Of a stretch of DNA of 35,371 nt, positions 29,672 through 35,371 are shown in pieces. Positions within the stretch are counted from its first letter, which is position 1. Each line of letters opens with the position of its first letter. Both the position numbers and the translations under genes were made by a program. Origin of the DNA: an uncultured Acidimicrobiales bacterium (GTDB lineage: Bacteria > Actinomycetota > Acidimicrobiia > Acidimicrobiales > SHLQ01); NCBI GenBank assembly GCA_938041035.1, contig CALHYX010000091.1, positions 1 to 35,371 of the forward strand. Reading direction: 5' to 3'. Under the pieces are notes generated by a model that was not told the DNA's origin, made no database searches, and was given only the letters and a program-made list of their open reading frames with translations.

Positions 29672-31033
29672 GTGGCTGCGGCGACGCCGTCTCGCGCCAC
29701 CATCACCGTCATTGGACTCGGCCCGGCGGGGCCGGATCTGTTGACCGCCGGGGCGCTCGAGGCGATCGCCGTCCACGAGCACCGGTTTGTTCGCACCCGC
29801 CGACACCCTGCGGCTGAGGCCCTCGGGCCCGCGGTCGACTTCGATGCCGTCTACGACGAGCTGGCGACGTTCGCGGAGGTGTACGCCGAAATTGCCGCGC
29901 GGCTGGTGGCGAGCGCCCAGGAGCTGGGTCGGCTGCTGTACGCCGTCCCGGGATCGCCCCTGGTGCTCGAACGCACGGTCGAGCTGTTATTGGCCGACGG
30001 GCGGGTGGAGGTCACCGTCGTGCCCGGGCTGTCGTTCGTGGATCTGAGCTGGACCCGGCTGGGTCTCGACCCGTACGAGGCCGGCGTCCGGCTGGTCGAC
30101 GGGCATCGATTCGCGGCGCGCGCCGCGGGCGAACGCGGACCGCTGCTGGTCGCTCACTGTCATTCCCGGGCCGTGCTGTCCGACATCAAGCTGGCGGTGG
30201 ACGACTTCCCGGCCGAACCGGTGACGGTCCTGCAGCGACTCGGGAGCCCCGACGAGGCGATCTTCCCGGTGGACTGGGCCGACCTCGATCGGTCGTTCGA
30301 ACCCGATCACCTGACCGCGATCTACGTCCCGCACCTGGCCGCCCCCGTGGCCGCGGAGCTCCAGGCCTTCGTGAATTTGGTGACGACGTTGCGCGAGCGG
30401 TGCCCGTGGGACTCGGCCCAGACCCACGAGAGTCTGCGGCGGCACCTGCTGGAGGAAACCTATGAGCTGATCGATGCGATCGACGGGGTCGACCCCGACG
30501 ACGACGGGTCGTACGTCCACCTCGAAGAAGAGTTGGGCGACGTGCTGTTTCAGGTCGTTCTCCACGCCGTCATCGCCACCGAGAGCGGCCAGTTCGGTCT
30601 CGCCGACGTGGCGCGGACGGTGCACGACAAGTTGTACGAACGTCACCCGCACGTTTTCGGCGACGCGGCGCCGGACCCCGACATCGACGAGTTGCTCGTG
30701 ACCTGGGAGGCCGCGAAGAAGGCCGAAAAGGACCGGGAGTCGATCATGGACGGGATGCCCGCGACCCTGCCCGCCCTGTTGTACGCCGCCAAGGTTCTCA
30801 AGAAGGCGGCGAGTGCTCGGGCCGACGACGCGCCGCTCGCCGAGGTGGAGGGTGATCTGGCCGGTCGGATCGATCGACTCGGCCCGGAGACCGGTGAGGC
30901 GGCGATCGGTGAGATCCTGTTCCTCGCCGTGGACTACTGCCGTCGCCTCGGTCATGACCCGGAACTAGCCCTGCGTTCCACCGCCGCTCGGTTCGAGCAA
31001 CGGTTTCGCACCGAGGAAGCCTCGCGCGCCTAG
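29672..31033 (+). CDS. mazG: YabN-type fusion: tetrapyrrole-methylase-like domain plus MazG NTP pyrophosphohydrolase
   Basis: The 453-residue protein has an N-terminal tetrapyrrole-methylase-like domain (ITVIGLGPAGPDLLTAGALEA at 10-30, then YAVPGSPLVLERTVELL and VVPGLSFVDLSWTRLGLD). A MazG domain starts at LRERCPWDSAQTHESLRRHLLEETYEL, near 239-265. The second acidic motif, EEELGDVLFQVVLHA, follows, so the ExxE...ExxD metal site is complete. A second, weaker MazG-like repeat is visible (KVLKKAA...GEILFLAVDYCRRLG). MazG hydrolyses (d)NTPs or ppGpp-linked pools; the methylase-like part has no proven activity. It starts at a GTG 2 bp after the previous gene. Confidence 0.94.
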   Translation: MAAATPSRATITVIGLGPAGPDLLTAGALEAIAVHEHRFVRTRRHPAAEALGPAVDFDAVYDELATFAEVYAEIAARLVASAQELGRLLYAVPGSPLVLERTVELLLADGRVEVTVVPGLSFVDLSWTRLGLDPYEAGVRLVDGHRFAARAAGERGPLLVAHCHSRAVLSDIKLAVDDFPAEPVTVLQRLGSPDEAIFPVDWADLDRSFEPDHLTAIYVPHLAAPVAAELQAFVNLVTTLRERCPWDSAQTHESLRRHLLEETYELIDAIDGVDPDDDGSYVHLEEELGDVLFQVVLHAVIATESGQFGLADVARTVHDKLYERHPHVFGDAAPDPDIDELLVTWEAAKKAEKDRESIMDGMPATLPALLYAAKVLKKAASARADDAPLAEVEGDLAGRIDRLGPETGEAAIGEILFLAVDYCRRLGHDPELALRSTAARFEQRFRTEEASRA

Positions 31034-31067
31034 CGGTAGATCTCGCGCGGAGGGTGGCCAACTCCGA

Positions 31068-31073
31068 TAGTGT
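31068..31073 (+). promoter_or_regulatory. candidate -10 element (TAGTGT) of eno
   Basis: TAGTGT lies 28 nt before the eno ATG in the 68-bp gap after mazG. It would give a leader of about 20 nt that includes the SD GGGAG at 31093-31097. No convincing -35 was seen. Confidence 0.35.
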
Positions 31074-31101
31074 GACCACGACGATTTTTTCTGGGAGTGG
31101 C

Positions 31102-32385
31102 ATGAGCGAAATCGAAATGGTGCACGGCCGGGAGGTACTCGACTCCCGCGGTAATCCGACGGTCGAAGTGGAGATTGGGCTCGACAGCGGGGCGATCGGT
31201 CGCGCGATCGTGCCCAGCGGTGCATCGACCGGACAGTTCGAAGCGGTCGAGCTGCGCGACGGTGGCGAGCGCTATATGGGGAAGGGCGTCCTGACGGCCG
31301 TCGGCTTCGTCAACACCGACCTGGCCGAGTCCATCGTCGGGCTCGATGCCTTTGATCAACGCCTGGTCGACGCCACGATGATCGGGGTCGATGGCACCGA
31401 CAACAAGGGTCGGGTCGGCGCCAACGCCATACTCGGGGTCTCGTTGGCCACCGCCAAAGCCGCCGCCGCCGAAGTCGGTGTTCCCCTGTACCGCCATGTG
31501 GGCGGAGCCAACGCCCACGTCCTACCGGTTCCGATGATGAACGTGCTCAACGGCGGTGAACACGCCGACAACAACATCGATCTCCAGGAATTCATGTTCA
31601 TGCCGGTCGGCGCGGCCTCGTTCTCCGAAGCCCTGCGATGGGGGACCGAGGCCTATCACCACCTGAAGGCGGTGCTGCACGACCGCGGGCTGAGCACGGC
31701 CATCGGCGACGAGGGCGGCTTCGCGCCGAACCTCGCCAGCAACGAGGAGGCCGTGCAGCTACTGCTCGAGGCGATCGCGGCCGCCGGCCTCACCCCCGGT
31801 ACCGACATGGCGCTGGCCCTCGACGTGGCGGCGTCGGAGTTCTACCACGACGGGCAGTACGTGCTCGCCGGCGAAGACCGCACGCTCAGCAGCACCGAGA
31901 TGGTGGCGTACCTCGCCGGCCTGGTCGAGCAATATCCGATCGTGTCGATCGAAGACGGGCTCGACGAACAGGATTGGGACGCCTGGGCCGAGCTGACCGA
32001 AGCGGTGGGCGACAAAGCCCAGCTCGTCGGCGATGACCTGTTCGTGACCAACACGACGCGATTGGCCCGCGGGATCGACGAGGGGGTCGCCAATTCGATC
32101 CTCATCAAGGTCAACCAGATCGGCTCGCTCACCGAGACGCTCGACGCGGTCGAGCTGGCGACGCGCAACTCCTACACGTCGGTGATGTCGCACCGTTCCG
32201 GCGAAACCGAAGACACGACGATCGCCGATCTGGCCGTGGCGACCAACTGTGGGCAGATCAAGACCGGCGCGCCGGCGCGCAGCGACCGCGTGGCCAAGTA
32301 CAACCAGTTGTTGCGCATCGAGGAGGATCTCGGTGAAGCAGCGGTGTTCCGCGGTCGTGGGGCTCTCGCCGGTAGCGCTGAGTGA
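31102..32385 (+). CDS. eno: enolase
   Basis: Enolase interconverts 2-phosphoglycerate and phosphoenolpyruvate in glycolysis. The 427-residue product is full length. Magnesium ligands D241 (LALDVAASEF), E284 (SIEDGLDE) and D311 (VGDDLFVTN) are present, with the acid/base pair E204 (GDEGGFAP) and K336 in the signature LIKVNQIGSLTET (334-346). The mobile loop SGASTGQFEAVELRD is also intact, with Gln in place of the more usual xYE. The ATG at 31102 has an SD, GGGAG, at 31093-31097; a start 16 codons upstream would remove it from the leader. The stop overlaps the GTG of ftsB/divIC. Confidence 0.98.
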   Translation: MSEIEMVHGREVLDSRGNPTVEVEIGLDSGAIGRAIVPSGASTGQFEAVELRDGGERYMGKGVLTAVGFVNTDLAESIVGLDAFDQRLVDATMIGVDGTDNKGRVGANAILGVSLATAKAAAAEVGVPLYRHVGGANAHVLPVPMMNVLNGGEHADNNIDLQEFMFMPVGAASFSEALRWGTEAYHHLKAVLHDRGLSTAIGDEGGFAPNLASNEEAVQLLLEAIAAAGLTPGTDMALALDVAASEFYHDGQYVLAGEDRTLSSTEMVAYLAGLVEQYPIVSIEDGLDEQDWDAWAELTEAVGDKAQLVGDDLFVTNTTRLARGIDEGVANSILIKVNQIGSLTETLDAVELATRNSYTSVMSHRSGETEDTTIADLAVATNCGQIKTGAPARSDRVAKYNQLLRIEEDLGEAAVFRGRGALAGSAE

Positions 32386-32843
32386 CCTCGGTTCTCCCCC
32401 GCCGCCCCCGCTCGTCGGACCCCAGGTCTTCGCAGGCGCGCGCCCGGAAGCGTGCGCCGCGACGGCTCGGCACCGCCGAACGAGTGCGCTGGCGCGACCG
32501 GCTCGCCGCACGGCGCCCGGAGCTCGCCAACAACCGGATCAACCGGATCATCATCGTCGCCATGGTCGTGGTCACGCTGCTGGTGGCGGTTGCGACCGTC
32601 GCCGTGCCCGGCCAGGCGTACCTCGATTCCCGTGACGCGGTGGGCGATCTCTACGCCGAACTGCGGGAGCTGCGGTCCGAGAATGCGCGGCTGGAGGATC
32701 GGCGCGAAGCCCTGGGCACCCCCGAGGAGATCGAACGGCTGGCGCGCAGCGAGTACGACCTCGTGTACCCGCACGAAGAGGCCTATGCCGTGCTGCCCCC
32801 GCCGGCGCGCACGCCCGCGTTCTTCCACGCCTGGCCGTACTAG
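32382..32843 (+). CDS. FtsB/DivIC-family septum formation initiator
   Basis: The 153-residue single-pass membrane protein is of the DivIC/FtsB type. It has a long basic cytoplasmic N-terminus (about 1-53, many Arg), a membrane segment RIIIVAMVVVTLLVAVATVAV at about 55-75, an extracytoplasmic coiled coil (LYAELRELRSENARLEDRRE, 90-109) and the conserved IERLARSEYDLVYPHEEAYAVL. It should join the FtsL/FtsQ divisome subcomplex. The GTG start overlaps the eno stop (GTGA). The eno–ftsB pairing is conserved in many bacteria, which supports the call. Confidence 0.9.
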   Translation: MTSVLPRRPRSSDPRSSQARARKRAPRRLGTAERVRWRDRLAARRPELANNRINRIIIVAMVVVTLLVAVATVAVPGQAYLDSRDAVGDLYAELRELRSENARLEDRREALGTPEEIERLARSEYDLVYPHEEAYAVLPPPARTPAFFHAWPY

Positions 32844-32870
32844 CCGGCACCGGGCCCGTACATCCTGACC

Positions 32871-32920
32871 AGATCGGATGCAGATCGGGATCAGATCGGG
32901 ATCAGATCGGGATCAGATGA
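32871..32920. repeat. 11-bp tandem repeat (4.5 copies of CAGATCGGGAT)
   Basis: Units are 32871-32881 (last two bases differ), 32882-32892, 32893-32903, 32904-32914 and a partial CAGATG at 32915-32920. The 11-bp period is close to one helical turn, so the same face of DNA is presented each time. It lies 90-140 bp upstream of the aminotransferase ATG. Confidence 0.92.
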
Positions 32921-33010
32921 GCCCTGTTAGAGCCTCTCACGAATTGCTAGACGAATTCACTCTCCGGGTGTACGTTCGAGGACATAGTCGCGAGAGGGGG
33001 ATTTCCCAAC

Positions 33011-34423
33011 ATGTCCACGAGTGCGTCCGCCAACACGAGTCTGTCCGGCGCTCCGAGTCTGACCAGCAGCCGGACCCGGGCCCACAAGCACCTGGTTCCG
33101 CATTTCACCAAAGGCGCGGCGTGGAAACGCGACGACCTGTTGATGATCGAACGGGGCGAGGGCTGCTACGTCTACGACGAAGCCGGTAGCCGCTACCTCG
33201 ACGGCCTCGCCGGGCTGTTCTGCGTGAACATGGGCCACGGGCGCGGCGACATCACCGCCGTCGCCGCCAAGCAGATGGAAACCCTGGCCTACTCCCCATT
33301 GTGGGGGATGGCCCACCGGTCGGCCGTCGACGCGGCCAGCTTCATCGGCGGGGTGGCCCCGGGTGACCTCGACGAGGTTTTCTTCGTGTCGTCGGGCTCC
33401 GAGGCGGTTGAGTCGGCCGTGAAGTTCGCGCGCAACTACCACGTGAGTCAAGGCGATACCGGGCGATACAAGGTCATCGCCCGGGAGTGGAGCTATCACG
33501 GCACGACCCTGGGCGCCCTCGCCATCACGGGTATCCCCAAGTTCCAGACGCCGTTCGCCCCGATGTTGTGGGACGGCGTGCGCCGGGTGCCGAACACCCA
33601 CGGCGCCCCCACCGACGGGGCGGCGAGTGAGCTCTACTGCGTGCAGGCCATCGAGGAGATGATCCTCGCCGAGGGACCCGAAACCGTCTCGATGGTTATC
33701 GCCGAACCGGTGCAGAACGGCCGCGGCGCCGTCGTGCCCCCGCCCGGCTACTGGGCCGAACTACGGCGCATCTGCGACACCTACGGCGTGTTGTTGTGCG
33801 CCGACGAGGTCATCAACGCCTTTGGCCGGCTCGGCCACTGGTTCGGCAGCGAGCGCTTCGGCGTCGTGCCCGACCTCATCACCTTTGCCAAGGGTGCCAC
33901 CTCGGCGTACCAGCCAATCGGCGGGGTCGTGATGCGCACACCGTTGGTCGAGGCCATCTACGAATCGGAGATGGGCGCGTACATGCACGGCTCGACTTTT
34001 GGCGGGCATCCGGTCGCGTGCGCCGTCGCGCTGGCCAACATGGAGGCCATGCGCGACGAGAACGTGCTCGACCACGTGCTCGCCAACGAGGGGTACTTCC
34101 GCTCGTCGCTCGACGCCCTGATGGATACCCACGGCATCGTCGGCGAGGTGCGGGGCACCGGCTATTTCTACGCCGTCGAGCTGTGTGCGGATCGTGCCTC
34201 GGCGACGCCGCTTTCGGACACCCAGCGCGCCGCTCTCCAGGGCGGCCAACTGCTCGACTTCGTGCGGGCCGAGAAGCTCTTGATTCGGCCCGACGATCGC
34301 GGGGCGACGATGCTGACCATCTCGCCGCCGCTGGTCGCCGATGCCGAGGTCATCGATGACCTGGTGCATCGCGTGGACGCCATCCTTGGAGCCACGAGCG
34401 GCTGGTTGGCCGAAAACCCCTGA
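33011..34423 (+). CDS. class III PLP-dependent aminotransferase (omega-transaminase type)
   Basis: The 470-residue product is a fold type I aminotransferase. SSGSEAVESAVKFARNYH (127-144) binds the PLP phosphate. YHGTT (162-166), the EP in AEPVQNGRG (235-236), D265 in LLCADEVI and K294 in TFAKGATSAYQP (the Schiff-base lysine) follow. FGGHPVACAVALANM is also typical. Relatives use taurine, beta-alanine, putrescine or other omega-amines with pyruvate or 2-oxoglutarate; the residues visible do not settle the donor. GAGAGGGGG lies about 9-14 nt before the ATG. The next gene encodes a TauA/NitT-like binding protein, suggesting use of an imported amine such as a sulfonate or polyamine. Confidence 0.92.
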   Translation: MSTSASANTSLSGAPSLTSSRTRAHKHLVPHFTKGAAWKRDDLLMIERGEGCYVYDEAGSRYLDGLAGLFCVNMGHGRGDITAVAAKQMETLAYSPLWGMAHRSAVDAASFIGGVAPGDLDEVFFVSSGSEAVESAVKFARNYHVSQGDTGRYKVIAREWSYHGTTLGALAITGIPKFQTPFAPMLWDGVRRVPNTHGAPTDGAASELYCVQAIEEMILAEGPETVSMVIAEPVQNGRGAVVPPPGYWAELRRICDTYGVLLCADEVINAFGRLGHWFGSERFGVVPDLITFAKGATSAYQPIGGVVMRTPLVEAIYESEMGAYMHGSTFGGHPVACAVALANMEAMRDENVLDHVLANEGYFRSSLDALMDTHGIVGEVRGTGYFYAVELCADRASATPLSDTQRAALQGGQLLDFVRAEKLLIRPDDRGATMLTISPPLVADAEVIDDLVHRVDAILGATSGWLAENP

Positions 34424-34498
34424 GAATCTCTCGTTGGGTCTTCCCGCTTGGTGGGATTGCCGCTATAGGCCGGGACGGGGTGACTAGGGTTACCCAAG

Positions 34499-34541
34499 GT
34501 CGGTTTTTTCGCCGACACGAAGCTTCCGGCCGCCCGGAAGC
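34499..34541 (+). promoter_or_regulatory. two adjacent hairpins directly upstream of the solute-binding protein SD
   Basis: GTCGG/CCGAC (34499-34516) encloses a loop containing TTTTTT. A perfect 8-bp stem, GCTTCCGG-CCGC-CCGGAAGC (34522-34541), ends 3 nt before the SD AGGAGG (34545-34550). It may be an mRNA-stability or translation-control element, or processing boundary, raising binding-protein output relative to the aminotransferase. Confidence 0.55.
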
Positions 34542-34556
34542 ACTAGGAGGGTAATC

Positions 34557-35371
34557 ATGAAGAAGATCATGCTCGTTGCCGCGCTTGCGGTATTCGGCCT
34601 CATCGCCGCGGCGTGCGGCAGTGACGGAGGCACGTCGGGTGACAAGCCCGATGAACTCAACGTCGCCTACTTCCTGGAATGGCCAACGGCCAACCAGGTT
34701 GCCCAGGTGGAAAAGACCTACGACGATGAGCTCGGGCTCACCGTGAACTGGAAGTCGTTCGCCAACGGCAACGACATGGCACTCGCCATGGAGGCCGGCG
34801 ACATCGACATCTCCTACTCGCAGGGCCTGACCCCGTTCGCCAACGCCGTCACCGCCGGTTCCGAACTCGAAATCGTCGGTGTCGCCGTGGCGTACGCCGA
34901 TGCCGACAACTGCGTGATCGCTCCCGGGCTGAACATCACCCAGGAGAACGCGGCCACCGAACTGGCCGGCCAGAGCATCTATACCCCGATCGGTAACGTG
35001 ACCCATTTCAAGTTGCTCAAGATGCTCGAGCATCTCGGGGTCGACACCGATTCGGTCACCCTGATCCAGTCCGAAGGCGGCCCGGCCGCGGTCGCGGCGC
35101 TCGCCGGTGGCGATGTCGCCATGGCGTGTGCCTTCGGCGGTGCGATCAACCAGATGCTCGACGACGGCGGTTCGCTGCTGATGACCGGTTCGGAGCAGGA
35201 GGCCATCGGCATCCGCGTGTTCGACGTCATCACCACGACCAAGGCGTTCGGCGACGCGTACCCGGGTGTGGTCACCGACTTCCTCCAGGTCACCGAGGAT
35301 GCCAACACCACCTACGCCAACGATCGGGCCTCCACCGAGGAAACGATCGCCACCGCGGCCGGTATGGAACT
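34557..35371 (+). CDS. TauA/NitT-like ABC substrate-binding lipoprotein (cut by window end)
   Basis: The frame is open from the ATG to the last base (271 complete codons). The lipoprotein signal MKKIMLVAALAVFGLIAAAC has lipidated C20. The mature part, LNVAYFLEWPTANQVAQVEKTYDDELGL, then MALAMEAGDIDISYSQGLTPF, is the start of the periplasmic-binding-protein type II fold (NMT1/TauA type). SIYTPIGNVTHFKLLKMLEHLG and GGPAAVAALAGGDVAMACAFGG are the typical middle region. SD AGGAGG is 6 nt from the ATG. It follows the aminotransferase by 133 bp; ligand may be taurine or another sulfonate or amine. ATPase and permease genes would be expected beyond the window. Confidence 0.9.
   Translation, partial: MKKIMLVAALAVFGLIAAACGSDGGTSGDKPDELNVAYFLEWPTANQVAQVEKTYDDELGLTVNWKSFANGNDMALAMEAGDIDISYSQGLTPFANAVTAGSELEIVGVAVAYADADNCVIAPGLNITQENAATELAGQSIYTPIGNVTHFKLLKMLEHLGVDTDSVTLIQSEGGPAAVAALAGGDVAMACAFGGAINQMLDDGGSLLMTGSEQEAIGIRVFDVITTTKAFGDAYPGVVTDFLQVTEDANTTYANDRASTEETIATAAGME

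Noticed and set aside
32871..32920. GATC clusters as Dam-dependent or replication-origin sites
   Set aside because: GATC density is a by-product of the 11-bp repeat, there is no dnaA or DnaA-box context, and Dam control is not a feature of actinobacteria.

Overview
The window is high-GC DNA with actinobacterial features. It carries the gene order glmU-like–prs–rplY–pth–mfd–PPIC lipoprotein–mazG–eno–ftsB/divIC, a resuscitation-promoting-factor (Rpf) protein, a Flp-type pilin, lipoproteins with LIAAAC lipoboxes, and two very short basic ribosomal protein genes (bL37-like, 29 aa; bS22-like, 32 aa) of the kind described in actinobacterial ribosomes. Many starts are GTG, and several genes have a TAnnnT hexamer about 6 nt before the start codon, as in actinobacterial leaderless transcripts. 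A marine or soil Acidimicrobiia-type organism is my best guess, but this is inference from style and synteny, not from a marker-gene comparison.

Layout. 1-141: 3' end of an IS481-type transposase, cut by the window edge and abutting upp. 149-3046 (minus): upp, then a split NDP-forming acyl-CoA synthetase (CoA-binding and ATP-grasp subunits, one-base overlap). 3047-3383: the only gene-free stretch over 300 bp, with a terminator-like hairpin. 3384-9532 (minus): a five-gene operon of BMP-family lipoprotein, double ABC ATPase, two permeases (nucleoside-type importer) and a PhyH-family dioxygenase whose ATG directly follows the permease stop codon. 9679-13424: bL37-like gene, PHP-domain protein divergent from ychF, DUF192 protein, rsmI, a 22-bp tandem repeat array, and an orphan Flp pilin whose last codons lie in that array. 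13582-18637: rmuC, a beta-lactamase-fold lipoprotein, metG, tatD. 18640-21161: a structured promoter/leader, then rpf–rsmA–ispE. 21195-21567: bS22-like gene (minus) and tRNA-Gln(TTG). 21639-32843: the housekeeping block from the glmU-like gene to ftsB/divIC. 32844-35371: an 11-bp tandem repeat, a class III aminotransferase, and the start of a TauA/NitT-like substrate-binding lipoprotein cut by the window end.

Most of the window is core metabolism: translation (metG, rsmA, rsmI, pth, rplY, bL37, bS22, tRNA-Gln), repair (mfd, rmuC), nucleotide supply (upp, prs, mazG), glycolysis and envelope. The most unusual points are: a glmU-locus protein that has lost the acetyltransferase half and several uridylyltransferase ligands; a PhyH oxygenase fused by operon structure to a BMP-type importer; the 22-bp array at the rsmI/pilin junction; a palindrome plus SD-sequestering leader before rpf; and an 11-bp helically phased repeat before an aminotransferase/solute-binding pair. 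I did not find a CRISPR array, prophage, or an obvious defence system.
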